DNA from: Knufia peltigerae
Lineage: Eukaryota; Ascomycota; Eurotiomycetes; Chaetothyriales; Trichomeriaceae
Assembly: GCA_030247855.1 (NCBI GenBank)
Contig: JAPDRN010000142.1
Span: 1 to 64,000, forward strand
Direction: 5' to 3'
Length of the DNA stretch: 64,000 bases
Shown here: positions 11,300-23,363 of the stretch, piece by piece
Numbering within the stretch: the first letter of the stretch is position 1
How the letters are laid out: every line of letters starts with the position of its first letter
Program-made: the position numbers and the translations under genes
Notes under the pieces: generated by a model
Databases searched by the model: none
What the model was told of the DNA's origin: nothing
What the model saw: the letters and a program-made list of their open reading frames with translations, nothing else

Positions 11300-13904
11300 A
11301 TGGACTCGACCAAACCCGAGCAAATCACGACGGAATCCGTGAGGGAGCCCAATGACTCCTCGGGACGTGTGGCGATTGAAAACCTCACCTTCGATGTCAG
11401 CGAAGATGCTCTTGGGGATGATGTTGGGCCGGATTACTATCGCAGTTGGCAATTCATGGGAACCGTCATTGTCTGTCTGGGCTCTATACTCAACCCGCCC
11501 CCTAACCCCCCTTTTCGCCCTTATTCTGTCTACCAGGAGCTGACCTACTTTTTTTTGCGAACATTCTAGTCACTTTGCCTGGGACTGATATCGGCCAACT
11601 TCGCCTTCACCCTGTCTGCCAACTGCTATCCTGCAATCATTGCCGATTTTGGAACGAAGACCAACATCCTTTGGGTGTCCCTCGCGTACACGTTGGGCAT
11701 CGCCTCCGGGATCATGGTGTTGAGTCGCCTGTCAGACATCTTCGGTCGCCGGTACTTTTTCATTGGTGGCAACCTCCTCTCCCTGGTCGGTTGTGTCATT
11801 GCTGGCACGGCTCACAGCCTCGATACCGTCGTGGGTGGAATGGGCCTGATCGGTTTGGCTTCGGCCGTGCAAGTCAATTTCACAATGGCCATCTCCGAGC
11901 GTGAGTAAGAAACAAAAAACAAGAAAACCCTTGCCTGGTCGTCAAAATGAGAGGAGGATTCTGTTCGCTAAGACTAACCCTCCGGCCCACACACAGTTGT
12001 TCCGAATAGCCACAGGCCCGCGTGGGTTGGTGGCATCTACTTTGTCAACATCTTTCCTCTGGGCTTCGGCCCTCCCATTGCGCGGGCCCTACTTCTACAC
12101 ACGTCACAAAAATGGAGATGGAGCTACTACATCCAGACTATATTTGCGGGTGAGTGGTGACCACCTTTTGCAGGATACTGCCCTTTTATATTTTCGACGA
12201 GATTCTTTGCACTTCACACAAAGCTAATCACACAAACACACACACAGGGCTGACAACGTTGGGATTATTCATTTGCTATCGACCTCCCGATTTTCACATG
12301 CTCCACGTACGTCGCTCGAGAATGGCCCAGCTAAAGCGTCAAGACTACGTCGGTTTCGTCCTCTTCGTGGGAGGCTTGACGATCTTCCTGATGGGGTTGA
12401 GCTGGAGCCAATTCTATGCCTGGAAGTCGGCCCGCGTGATTGTTACCTTGGTGCTCGGATTTTGTAGCTTGGTCGCGTTTGCTTTCTACGGTAAGCACTC
12501 CAGCAAGCCCGTGTCCATGCGCAGCAATCTTGAACTACGTTTTTTTTAAGACAAACGAATAAGGAGATTGACTGGCTCTGCAGAAATATATTTCAAGTTG
12601 GACAAGCTTATCCCGACTCACTTGTAAGCGAGCGCCCCCGCCAACAACGATCGAAACATAAGTCGTGGATACCTGAAAGTACAGACTAACTTGGGAGCAT
12701 AGGTTCAAATCGCCTGGCTTCGTGCCCATGGTAAGTGAACCCCTTCTTCAACAGATTTAATGCAGTAATAGCGTCAAGGACGAGTGCCGAAGCTAAAAGG
12801 AAATCCCAGGCTATTTGTGCAAGTATTGGAACAATGGTCGCGTATTCCATGTTCATCCTTTGGCCACAGCAAGTGGAAATCCTCTTACCAGGAGGGCCCA
12901 TCCGTCATGGGTTTCAATCGGTGCGGCAAAATTTTCCCTTTGGACAGTACATCTCTCTTTTTACTGATAAATCTCTCTGCAACAGGGCCTTGTAGGGTGT
13001 GCCGTGGCGTTCGGTTTCCTCGTCGGAGGCTTCGTCGTGCCGTACATCAAGAACCACCGTATGTTTCTGCTTGGCAGCTGCGTTGTCCTGACCGCCACGG
13101 TGGGCGGTATGGCCGGTGTTCAACCGTATGGCCAGGCTCTCAGTTGCACGATGATTGCACTGGCCGGGTTCTCTGTGGGATTGGTGGAAACGGCGTCTCG
13201 ATCCCTACTGCCCATGAGTTGTCCAGACGAGGATTTGGGCGCTGCATTAGGCGCTCTAGGCTGCTTAGGGTTCACGACCGCCTCGATTGGAAGTGAGTCT
13301 GAATATCTTGTTTTCCATTTTTCGGGACTTCTCCCTCTCTGTTTGGGTTTTCTTGACTCTTGTGTGGGAAGGAAAAGCATATATCTTTGACGAAGCTGGG
13401 CTAACTTGGGCTGGGAAACCCCCACCCCCGTCTTTTAGCTGCCGTGTACTCGACCATCTTGTCTAACAAGGCAAAATCAATCATTCCGAAGAAAGTCGCC
13501 GCCGCAGCCCTGAACGGTGGCCTCCCAGCATCATCTCTGCCCTCGTTATTTTTGAGCATGAGCCTTCCCAATATCACAGAAGTTCCCAGCATCAATAGCA
13601 CCATTATCGGAAAAGTCCACATGGCAACCCTTCAAGGATACGCCGATTCCTACCGGTAAGACCTCTTTGCCTGTTCTGGGGTGGAGGATGGCGTTACGGA
13701 ATTCTTCTGGCGCAATGAAGAAACTCGGCCGTGCTAACGTGGACACTCAGGTATGTGTATTACGCCGCATTGGCCTTCGGAGTTCCGGCAATCGTGGCTG
13801 CTTGCTTCACTATCAGCTACTCAAAATTCCTTACTCCCAAGGTGGCCCGAAGGATGAAGACGACAAAGCGGCAGAATGCAAGTGCACAAGATGAGGAAGC
13901 CTAG
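11300..13904 (+). CDS. MFS transporter of the TRI12 (trichothecene/siderophore efflux-like) family
   Basis: The start at 11300 gives MDSTKPEQITTES. Exons resolved in phase include 11570-11900, 11997-12149, 12248-12490, 12584-12623, 12703-12730 and 12810 onward, with later exons ending at 13904. Multiple hydrophobic helices are present (GIASGIMVLSRLSDIFGRRY with the MFS loop motif DxxGRR; VGFVLFVGGLTIFLMG; GCAVAFGFLVGGFVVPYI; YYAALAFGVPAIVAACF). The C-terminus is basic and cytosolic (KVARRMKTTKRQ). The order matches TRI12-family drug:H+ exporters with about 14 helices. The first intron is awkward: exon 1 can be left only through a GTCTGT-type donor near 11469, with its acceptor at 11569. It probably exports or imports the small molecule handled by neighbouring enzymes. 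Substrate is unknown. Confidence 0.83.
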
Positions 13905-14362
13905 AGCGCCAGTCGGCCTTGACGTAGCCTCTTAAGCCTACCCCTCATCTGCCTCTGAAGATGGAACCCGGGGCCGTGGGCGGACTGTGGCATGGATGGG
14001 TCCCGAGCAAAGACCCGGATCTGCTGCTGACATGATGATGTCGGGCTCACTCGTGTCAAAGAAGCATCTTTCATGGGTGCCATATGATTGTCTGTGGCTG
14101 TCGCAGTGCCAGATCTGAAGCAGGTCAGCTTTACATCACTTCCTGGTATGTTGACCAAGACCGCAAAGTAGGCTGTTCACTCCAGGGCTAGATCCATAAT
14201 GAATGAACAATAAGGATGATCGCTCCAGCTCAAGTAGTAGTGACCACCTTCTTGTGACGTCTCACTTCGGTGGCTTCCGTGTCAACACATATGGCTACTT
14301 GCGGTGCTTGTGAGGTGTCGGTTTCGACAAGTCAAAAAAAGGGCAAGTTGTTATGGCTGGAT
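13905..14362. other. Intergenic, convergent 3' flanks
   Basis: The transporter (plus) and the next Zn2Cys6 regulator (minus) converge on these 460 bp. No coding or RNA feature is visible. Confidence 0.5.
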
Positions 14363-17329
14363 CTAGAAGTTGAAGAATGTTTCAGAATCCAAGGGGATAG
14401 TTGTTTCCCCATACAGCGAGTAGTTTGGTGAGAGATAAAGTGGCCAATCTTTCAATGATCCCACTCTAGACGATGGCGTCAAACAGAGTGAAATCGGATC
14501 GGCCGCCCACATCTCGTTACCAGCCACAGATTGTGGTGGCTCTTCAGGATCCGAACCCACCACCCTGGGAGGGCCGTTGGTCAATGATGTTGGCTGCCCA
14601 GGCCTGAGGCACGTGTCCAACATATTCGCATCGTCCACGGCGTCGTCCCGGGGTGAACGTCCCGTGGATTGTTTTGTCCATTCCAGATCTGGAAGAGGAT
14701 TGTTGGCCTCGGACGAAGGCCTGCTGGGGGCCAGATCCAAGGCCGGGGGATGACAGGATGTTGCGTGGTAGTCGTCCAAAACGAGTTGCTGTCCCAAGGC
14801 AGTGTTGCTATACGACCGGCTCGATACCGGATGGATTTGACACTGGCTGGGCGCCATGCCCGGGAAGGATGAACCGCCAGCCAGAGCGCTCTCCTGGTGC
14901 CACCTGCTTAGGGACCGTTCCAGGGATCCAAGAAGCTGACGGGCGAGGTCATATGTTTGTGCCAGCGCTTTGAACACGTCAATAACGTCCAGGAGATGGG
15001 CCTTTGCCGTGTCTCTCTTCTTGGGATCCTGGGTGTGCGTCAGACACATGAGCAAAGCCGTGGCCGCCACTTCGGCGTGGCCAACAGCGACGAAGACCAT
15101 TTCCCGAGCGTTGTGCCGTGCGTGGTGCTGCTTGCACATGTTCGTTAGAGTCATGGCGTGCGTGAAGCAGATCATACGCGACACCTGTCGCATCTGGTCA
15201 GGAGGGTCCGTTTGTGGCTGGAAGGCCGGCTCATCTGCAGGGTATCCATCTCTGAGGCTGAAGGGTCGGAAGTGGGCAAATGGCCAGTGGAGAAGGATCA
15301 AAGCGACATAGTAGTGTTGGCTGTAGTTCGCTCCCCGTTGGGGAGACAGCTGTTAACAAATGAGGACCTCCAAATGCACGTTAGATCAGGGACAAGAACA
15401 GCACATACTGAAACAGAAAGTAGAAACTTTTTGCTGTCTGGGCGTTGGCCGGACTCCATTTCGTCTTCTCTGGAAGTCTGTTGTGAAGAGCTTGTAATTC
15501 CGCGCCAACGGCTATGGCTGCGAAGTAGTCGTTAGGATGGCCTGAACTTCCGCCGTGAATCCCGAGCCCTTGGAGAGCTCTGGTCGTGACACTCAGATCC
15601 GACAATGACAGACTTGTATACTGCTGGACAAGGGCTGCCGGCGCCTGTAGTCGGTGGTGCGACATCTCGACGCTCTTCACCGCGCAGTCCAGAAGTTGGA
15701 CATCGAAATCGATGACCCTGGAGGAGCGCATGAAGACGAGGGGCCAGAATCTGGGTAAAAAAACATATTCAGTGATCAATTACATGGGCAAACGGGCAAA
15801 GTCCAGAGAGCAAGGAGCTTCGTCTTACCTCTCAAACATGAGACAAGTATATAGTGTCCAATGTCGGACGGCAGCTTCTTTTGCATGTAGCCCGACATAA
15901 GTGCTGTCTCGATCCAATCCAATCCGTAGGGCCAAACGGAATGCCATGCCTGTGACGGTTAGCTCTGGTACCATTTCGTGTCGGATATGGCTTTCGAAAA
16001 AGCCAGGGTTCGGGCAAACAATGACAAGGACAATGGCTCCTCACCGAGATACATGCAACCCGTGTTATGGCAACCATGATTTGATTCTGCTTCTGCCATC
16101 AGGATCAAGGACTGAATGATTGGCAGCTCAGTACGACGCTCCAGTTCTTTGCCTAGCACACGTTTCGTGGCTCGGTGCAGTCTCCGGGCTCGAAACTTGC
16201 TCGTAAGCATGGGATGCTGCAAGTCCAAAACAGCAGTGGAAGAAAAGCGTAACCCAGTCATCAGCATACACATCTCCAGGGCCTTGCTGTAATAGGAAGA
16301 GTTTTGTTGGTTTTTCGCGTTCAAGAACAGCTCCTTATCTATGAATGGGAAAGTGCTCGAATACCGAGTCCAGAAAAGATGCAAAAGATGCTCTTTCATA
16401 TTAGCAGGCACCAGGTCGAGGAGATCTTCGGCAACACCGTCAGTTTCAGAATCAGATGAATCGATTGTCGACCTCGAGCCGCGGTCAGAGGCATTGAATG
16501 AGTCGGCTCGTCTCGAGTGGATCCTCGCAGTATTGGGCAGTAATGCTCCATGCTCCGTCGCAGCCTTGGAGGGAGAAAAGCGTTCTTCGACGGACGGAGG
16601 TGGCGGATTTCGGGTCTGATTGTCGTTTGTGCTATACGACTCCCGGCGACCAGGCGTTTGGGAGCCAGGCTGCCTCTGAAGCAAGTCTCCGTGCAATCCT
16701 CCATCACTGGTGTTGATGTCTATCGCGTCGACCGTTTCGGTGGCTGTTGTCCGATTCTTGTTCATCTGATCCTGCAACATGGATTCAACAACGGCCAGCC
16801 TGCTTCTCATCGAGTTCATGTCGCTCTTAGGTCTCCGTCTAAATGGTTGAGGGGCACTTGATTAGCTCACAAGGTCGCTTAAAACTTCTTGCAGATGCAG
16901 ATACTGCGCCTTACCTTCGCCTGCCAGAGATTTGTTCGAATTGACAAGGGACGTTGTTTCGCAGGCATTGCTGACATTCATTTCCCGGACCTTCGATCAC
17001 ACACTGGTTTGCCATGTGAGTGCCATGTTTGCCAAATCCAGCTCCGGTGTCTAGGTCAAGAATTTTCCACGTACCTTACTCCGGCGAGCTCTGCAGGCGT
17101 TGCATGCCACTGAGGCCCGAACTCGATCTTTTCGGCCCCCTGGCATGCTGGGTCCAAGTTGTGCCATTTGATCTGTATGCGCTCTCGAGAGACTGGTTGA
17201 ACCCCACGTCGAGTTGGTCACTAGGTTGCAATCTCCGCTCAGCTGCCCTGATCGTGCCTGTTCTGCGGCGGCAACAAGGCTGTCTCTGGCGCCCAGGGCC
17301 GTTTCGACTGTCGTCATTGTTGAACTCAT
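14363..17329 (-). CDS. Zn2Cys6 transcription factor with XlnR-type fungal_trans domain
   Basis: Six exons join in phase to about 862 residues: 17329-17075, 17003-16915, 16838-16045, 15949-15829, 15750-15409 and 15350-14363. Exons 1 and 2 encode C-NA-C-RARRSK-C-VIEGPGNE-C-QQ-C-LRNNVP-C, a full binuclear zinc cluster, split by an intron exactly before the third cysteine. A basic linker and a short helical stretch (MNSMRSRLAVVESMLQDQM) follow. The middle-homology domain has LFWTRYSSTFPFIDKELFL, MLMTGLRFSSTAV, CMYLG joined to MAFRLALRIGLDRD, and SLLILLHWPF. The acceptor chosen for the last exon (15351) keeps frame; a later acceptor at 15322 would not, so this junction is the weakest. The gene is probably a pathway regulator for the adjacent transporter; that is inference. 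Confidence 0.85.
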
Positions 17330-18716
17330 TATCCACGCAGAAGTAACTGACTGCAGAGTAGTAGTTTCGAAGACAACAGACGGTCTCACATAGGAGTCAC
17401 ATCTGCCACCACAAGAGCCTCGTTACCTTTGGAGTAGGTCAGGACATGGGGAGGGGGGGAAAGCACCGAATTTGCCTGGCCAGACTGGTGGGGCCCATGA
17501 ACTTTAAGCCTGATGAGACTGTCAGTAATGAAAGCAGCTCACCAGCTGGGGCAAGCCACTAAATCCCGGGGCCCCAGCCAGAACGGCCTACCATGGGCTG
17601 CGATGAACGACCTTACCTCTCGCCGATGGCGCCCGTAACTGGCTGCAGCCATGCCCAGTGACCCTCTAGATCATAAAAAGCCCTCGGAGGAGACAGCAAC
17701 CGAAGTCATGGCAACAAACACTTTGGACACTTATTGGCCAAAGATCCACCACCTTCAAACTCTCTTCCCGAAAGAACGTGAGAAAGCGGGCGAGTCGCGG
17801 TTCATCGCAGAAAAAATGATTTGGTTTCTGAATAGGCTATGTGTAATTCCGAAGTTTCCGACTCCGCAAGAAAGATACATAGTGCGGATTCCAACAACCA
17901 GACAAGTACAAGTACTCTGTACTCTGCGCAATCCCATGGTCTTCGAACTTGGCTGTCACGAGGACTATGAGGTCACGGTGATTGTAGTCTTCGTGATCTG
18001 CGGTCCATACTGTTTGGATGGTGTTGGTGGTGGCTTTAGTAATTTAACTTATAGACTCAGAGAAGCCCTTGCACTGATTATCAGTTCTTCACATTCAATT
18101 GAATAGCTTCAACAGCTTAAGAGCTTTTATGTTCTAGATATCATGAATGATCGATAACAGCCAAGGACGACAAAGCCAACTACAAAGGCAACGCTAGGCA
18201 ACACTTCGAACTCCTATATCCCCTTAAAACTGTCTTAATCAAGATCTCACCCTTGAGCACTAAATTATATCTCTCCAAAGCGATGTCATCGTCGAAACCA
18301 GTCCCGGTGTACGCTATGTGCATTGTAGGTATCCGTATTGTCGGTAGTACATTAGGTAAGGAGATGAAGTGCGGGAGCTACGAGGTACAGTAGGCGCAAA
18401 GTCTCTCACCAGGTTCAGAACACAAACACTACCACGAGTACTCCGTACCCGGACGAAGTACTGGTTAGATAGAGGATGGCATTTCATTTACCTCCAATAT
18501 ACTCCGCGTATGCCGTATGCCAACATTACATACTGTATCTCAGGTAGTTGCTTACTAAGTCGATTCGGGGGAAGACCCTCGGTGTCGGCTAGTCAACAAA
18601 AGTTGGGGAAGGCTTTGGTCAAATACGGAGCACAATAAAGAGGCAATGCCCCGTCCTTTTATGCTCATCAGGTCAAGATATGTGAGAGACTGTTGCCATT
18701 GCAGTATCCCAAAACC
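17330..18716. other. Long divergent intergenic region
   Basis: This 1.4 kb region separates a minus-strand regulator and a plus-strand SDR and contains their promoters. A 151-codon open frame at 17651-18106 has no domain-like character and is not called. The motif TACTCCGTA occurs at 18439, and degenerate forms (TACTCCGCGTA, TACGGAGCA) lie near 18500 and 18627. Confidence 0.5.
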
Positions 18717-19769
18717 ATGCTAGCACCAAGTCGTGTGTGTGCGCGGAATCTCCGCAGACTTTACCGCCCTGCCGGGTCGGCCACCAAGAAGAATATATCA
18801 ACCACTTCGGTGAGACGAAACGAACTTCACGATGGAGACTTGAACAGCGTCCGGCCAACGTTTGACCTGAAAGGTCGAAATTACATCATCACGGGAGGCG
18901 GGCGTGGAATCGGATATGCAATCACTCGTGCCGTCGCCGAGATGGGAGGCAACGTGGCAGTCCTGGACGTGCTGCCTTCTCCGGTTAAAGACTTTGGTAC
19001 CCTTGAGGGTGACTTCGGAGTCAAGACCAGATACATCCATGCCGATGTGACGAGCGGCGAGAGTCTGACAAAAGCATTCGACCAAACTGTTTCAGAATTT
19101 GGAAGCCTGGAGGGATGGTAAGCGGACGCTCTAAATAGTTATACATTTATCTCACGACTGGCCGGCCAACTAATCTAGATTCTGGAAAAACAGTGTGACA
19201 GCTGCTGGTATATGCATTGACAAACCCTTCGGAGAGTGGTCGTGGGAGGAGGTCCGTAAAATCATGGATATCAATGTAAGCTGGGCTGGACATTTGTTAT
19301 AATTCGAACTTGATGACTGATGGGTTTTTTACAGGTTACTGGGACATTCTTCACGGCTCAAATGGCCGCGAAACAGATGGAGAGGCAAGGCACCGGTGGA
19401 AGCCTTGTCCTCATCGCTTCTGTATGCGCGCACTGTGCCATTCCTGGGCAGCTACTATCGGCATACTACGCCTCCAAAGGCGCAGTGAGGATGCTCAATA
19501 CGGCCTTGAGTGTCGAGTTGGCCCCGCAAGGCATTCGGTGCAATGCAATCTCACCCGGCTTCATCAATACCGATATGAGCAAGACCTTGCGGGAACAACG
19601 TCCGCATTTGGTGGACATTATGCATTCTTCACCACCGTTGAAGAGAATCGGCAACCGCAACGACCTGCTCGGCGCCGCCGTATATTTGCTGAGTGATGCC
19701 TCTTCGTACACCACAGGTGCTGACATCACAGTTACTGGAGGGTTGCATGCTGGCAGAATTTGGACTTGA
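18717..19769 (+). CDS. Mitochondrial-type short-chain dehydrogenase/reductase
   Basis: Three exons join in phase (18717-19117, 19194-19275, 19335-19769) to about 305 residues. The N-terminus is rich in Arg, Ser and Ala and lacks acidic residues (MLAPSRVCARNLRRLYRPAG), as in mitochondrial presequences. The SDR core then shows IITGGGRGIGYAIT, the nucleotide-specificity Asp in VAVLDVLPS, TAAGIC in place of the usual NAAG motif, SVCAH and YYASKGAVRMLN with the YxxxK pair, followed by ISPGFINTDMSK. Length without the presequence fits classical SDRs of the sorbose-reductase/mannitol-dehydrogenase-like group. It converges with COQ5 50 bp downstream. Substrate is unknown; the variant Thr for Asn in the NAG motif is worth noting. 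Confidence 0.87.
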
Positions 19770-19819
19770 TCTCGAATCAAGCTGCGTGTCCCATTTTATG
19801 CCATTCTCCCATCACTCCA

Positions 19820-20776
19820 TCAGAGTGGCTTGATGCCTCGGTGAATACTGGCGATGCCTCCTGTCAGTTTTTCATATCCGTCGCCAGAGGTGATGAAACC
19901 GGCGTCTTGGATCATAGCCTTAAACTCCTCTTGCGTCGGGAATCGTTCGATACTCTCAACAAGATATTGATAGCTGTCTCGGTCGCCAGCCACTAGTTGT
20001 CCAATGAGAGGGATAGCCGCAAAACTCCATCTCTTGTATACAGCATTGAAAATAGAGCTGTTGACGTGGCTGAATTCCATACAAGCGAAAACGCCTCCTG
20101 GCTTGAGTACTCGGAACGCCTCGCGGAGTGCAGCGTCCTTGTTGGTAAAATTGCGGATGCCAAACGCCACCGTATAGAGGTCAATACTATCTGACGGAAT
20201 CGAAGGCATAGACTCGGCGTTCCCTTGCATGAATGACAATCTTCCAGATTTCCCATATGGTGTTTCCAGAGCTCTCTTCTGGCCTTCAGCAAGCATGTCC
20301 GGGTTGATGTCTGCGATGGTCACCTTGGTGTTTAGATCGAGGTTGACATTCGTCGCGTGGTCGAGCATGCGGAAGGCAATATCTCCTGTTCCGCCTGCGA
20401 CATCGAGGATCTTCCAGCCTTTATCATCTGTTCTGCTTCCGGGGTTCAGACTGCGGACAAAGTAATCTTTCCATAATCGGTGGACGCCCAGGGACATTAA
20501 GTCGTTCATTGTGTCGTAGGAAGATGCTACCGAGGAGAATACGGCCCCCACTATAACATTATTAGCGAATGTCTAGTTGCTTGACGAGGGACCAATACCT
20601 CTGGCCTCCTTTTGAGCTTCGGAAATGGTCTCGAAGCCGAAGTGCGTAGTCCGTCCATCTTCGCCTGGAAGCTGTTGTGACAGCCGCTGGATCGTCGAAA
20701 AGAGGCGACTGGGAGTACCGGAAACCAGCCTGCAGCTTCTACAGGAAGTAAATCGACGGGGAATAGAGCGCAGCAT
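19820..20776 (-). CDS. COQ5: COQ5, ubiquinone biosynthesis C-methyltransferase, mitochondrial
   Basis: Two exons (20776-20599 and 20550-19820, intron 48 bp) give about 302 residues. The N-terminus is presequence-like (MLRSIPRRFTSCRSCRLVSG). The UbiE/COQ5 signature is clear: FSSVASSYDTMNDLMSLGVH, the SAM-binding ILDVAGGTGDIAFR, the post-I motif ADINPDMLAEGQKR, and YTVAFGIRNFTN followed by LREAFRVLKPGGVFACMEF. The C-terminus ends ASIHRGIKPL. The enzyme methylates the 2-methoxy-6-polyprenyl-1,4-benzoquinol ring in the mitochondrial matrix as part of the coenzyme Q synthome. It is complete in length for fungal COQ5. It is divergent from the branched-chain dehydrogenase E1 alpha gene with 280 bp between the start codons. 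Confidence 0.95.
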
Positions 20777-21056
20777 ATTTGCGAAGATACCGCCTGAGCC
20801 CAAGGCAAATCATACTCTCCGTTAACATCGTCCAAACTTTTGGTGCAGATCTCTTGTTGTCCCAAAGTAGTTTAGCGTTTCGGCGCTCTCAGTGGTTATT
20901 CCGTATCCGAGGGGAAGAGAACTCGATGGATTGGATGCCGTGGATAACCGAGACTCCCTGGGCCCATCAACACGTTCGGCTCACACACCTGTCCACGTCT
21001 TTTTATCCTCCTTCAATCGAGAAGAGATCGCTTCATCAACCAGGCGACAAACGAAC
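20777..21056. promoter_or_regulatory. Bidirectional promoter between COQ5 and BCKDH E1 alpha
   Basis: Two genes for mitochondrial proteins start 280 bp apart and face away from each other, so the segment must carry both promoters and 5' UTRs. No TATA-like box is obvious. The compactness makes co-regulation plausible, which is inference. Confidence 0.55.
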
Positions 21057-22472
21057 ATGAAGACCCGGGCCACTATCAGGCCTCTTTTAGGTTGGTGTCG
21101 ATATAGACAGGGCGTTCTTCTGCGAAGACAAGGGCTACGATGGGCAAGCGATACATGGGCCTCGGGCCCGGCGCAAAAGGCTGGAGCAGACTCGTAGGTA
21201 CATTTCACACAGGACCTGTACTTTCTAATTCGACTCAATAGTGTCAACTTTCCAGGGGCTCTTAACAGCAGCTTTACGGCGACGATGAAATTTCATAATC
21301 CTGCCGAGGCCACCGCCATGCCAACATATAGAATCATGGACGCTGACGGCAACATCGTCGACAATACCCGAGATCCTCAATCGGCATCAGACGATGACGT
21401 TGTTCAATGGTATAAGAACATGCTGACGGTCAGCATCATGGACCTGATCATGTTTGACGCTCAACGGCAGGGTCGGACTAGCTTTTACATGGTCTCTGCC
21501 GGAGAGGAAGGTATAGCCGTTGGCTCCGCATCGGCTCTGATTCCGGAAGATGTTTGTTTCCTGCAGTACCGTGAACAAGGAGTGCTCATACAACGTGGGT
21601 TCACTTTGAAAGAGATGATGAGCCAATTGTTCGCCAATAAAGACGATCATGGCAAGGGTCGAAATATGCCTGTTCACTATGGCAGCGGCAAACTCAATGT
21701 GCACACAATTTCAAGTCCATTAGCTACGCAAATACCGCAAGCTTCTGGAGCAGCATACGCCTTGAAAATGCAACGACTGATCAATCCCAATATTCCACCA
21801 AGGATTGTTGCCTGCTATTTTGGTGAAGGTGCAGCAAGCGAGGGCGATTTCCACGCAGCATTAAACATTGCAGCGACGAAATCATGTCCCATCGTCTTTG
21901 TATGCCGCAACAACGGCTTTGCAATTTCAACCGCCAGTATCGAGCAGTACAAGGGTGATGGTATTGCCAGTCGCGGCATGGGATATGGCATTGATACTAT
22001 TCGAGTGGATGGCAATGACATATTTGCGGTAAGAGAAGTCATGATAGAGGCAAGAAAGCGCGCCCTTGAAGGCAATTGCAAACCTATACTTGTGGAGGCA
22101 ATGAGCTACCGTGTTAGTCATCATAGCACTAGCGACGACAGCTTTGCATACAGGGCAAAGAGAGAGGTGGAAGAATGGAAGAGGAGAGACAACCCGATCA
22201 CGCGGTTGAGGAAATGGATGGAGAACAAGGGAATCTGGGACGAGGACAAGGAGAGAGAAGCCAGAGCATCAATACGAAAGGAGGTTCTGAGGGAGTTTTC
22301 GGCTGCTGAAAAGGTCAAGAAGCCAGCGATACGAGAAATGTTCACCGACATGTACGAGGAACTAACTCCAGAGGCTCGAAATCAGATGAAGCAGTTGAAG
22401 GAGATCATCGAGAAGTATCCCAAAGAGTATGATGTGTCTGTACATGAGGGAGGTGTAAAGACCTTGGAATAA
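21057..22472 (+). CDS. BCKDHA: Branched-chain 2-oxoacid dehydrogenase E1 subunit alpha, mitochondrial
   Basis: Two exons (21057-21193, 21242-22472) join to about 455 residues. The start follows GAAC and opens a basic presequence (MKTRATIRPLLGWCRYRQGV). Diagnostic segments include TYRIMDADGNIVDNTRDPQS, the substrate loop YREQGVLIQRGFTLKEMMSQ, HYGSGKLNVHTISSPLATQI, and the thiamine-diphosphate motif from GEGAASEGDFHAALN to CRNN. YRVSHHSTSDDS corresponds to the phosphorylation loop. Length and order match the E1 alpha subunit rather than pyruvate dehydrogenase. With E1 beta, E2 and E3 it decarboxylates the 2-oxoacids of Leu, Ile and Val in the mitochondrial matrix. The first exon holds essentially only the targeting peptide. 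Confidence 0.95.
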
Positions 22473-23363
22473 CGAAGGATGAGCCATCTGAACCGAGTCT
22501 TCGAGATCTTTCGAGTACAGTACTCTGTACTCCATACCCTGGCCCAACGATGAGACCGTTATGTGTCAGGACTCGTATGACGCGCGTATCTGTCCACATC
22601 ATGGCCGTGGAACAAAGGACAAGTGACACTGCGTCTTCTCCGAAGCACGAGAGGTACAAAGTCGAATGGAAGGAAAACTGGTTCTTGAGACATGGTTCTG
22701 GGTCGTTGAACATGGACCTGTGTGGAAATGTTCCAGAAATGTGTGGAGGATGGCAGGGGACGCCGAGCAAGAAGTAGCCGGAAAATCAAATTGCCGATTG
22801 GCTGTAGCGCCTCAGCCACGGTGGCTTTGCGGGTTTAAGACAATGCTATCTTCATTTAGTGCCGCACTAAAGTGCTTTAGCGGCAACCAGCCACCATAAT
22901 ACGAATCCTGAGGGTCTTTCGCAAGGAAGTAGAGCAAAATATCACAGCCTCCAGCCTTCTTGATTCCCTCCAATGCAAGACTCAGATCACAATGGTCACT
23001 GTGAATAGCGATCTGATTGCCAATGGGATCCCTTCGCTACTCTGCTCGCTTCGGCCAAGCAGAATCTGTGCTGTCATGCAATCATCAGGTGCTGACGTTT
23101 GCGTCTTTACCAACCTCCTCCTACACTATCGGTACCTAAGTATTTCCAGCATTCACTAACCATCTGATCCATACTTTTCTGCTCACGATGAACATTCTTC
23201 TGCTAATCTACTCAAACTTACACCTTTGATTTGCACATATCGCGTCTTTCTAGCAGTCTTTTACGTCTCAGCCAAAGGACCACAATCCTAGGCCACTTCA
23301 GTCAGCCACCCGTCGTTACCTTGCATTGTTTGGGCGTTTGGATATCAGTTTTCCCTGTACAAT
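22473..23363. other. Intergenic region with nested inverted repeats
   Basis: No gene is supported in these 0.9 kb. Near 22814-22884 there are three close inverted repeats: AGCCAC/GTGGCT at 22814-22826, TTTAGTG/CACTAAA at 22855-22871, and GCCGC..TAAAG/CTTTA.GCGGC at 22861-22884. The right half is the pyrimidine-rich leader of the downstream cell-wall gene. Confidence 0.45.
22855..22884. repeat. Overlapping inverted repeats
   Basis: TTTAGTG CCG CACTAAA is a perfect 7-bp inverted repeat (22855-22871). It overlaps a second, imperfect palindrome of 24 bp (22861-22884) with GCCGC/GCGGC ends and TAAAG/CTTTA inner arms. It could be a solo transposon terminus, a terminator-like hairpin or a protein-binding site; I cannot distinguish these. 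Confidence 0.4.

Noticed and set aside
15301..15330. Apparent one-base frameshift in the XlnR-type regulator near the last intron
   Set aside because: Using the acceptor at 15351 instead of 15322 restores the frame, so no indel needs to be assumed.
17651..18106. 151-codon plus-strand open frame
   Set aside because: No domain, no homologous motif and no good splice or promoter context; within the expected length for chance frames.
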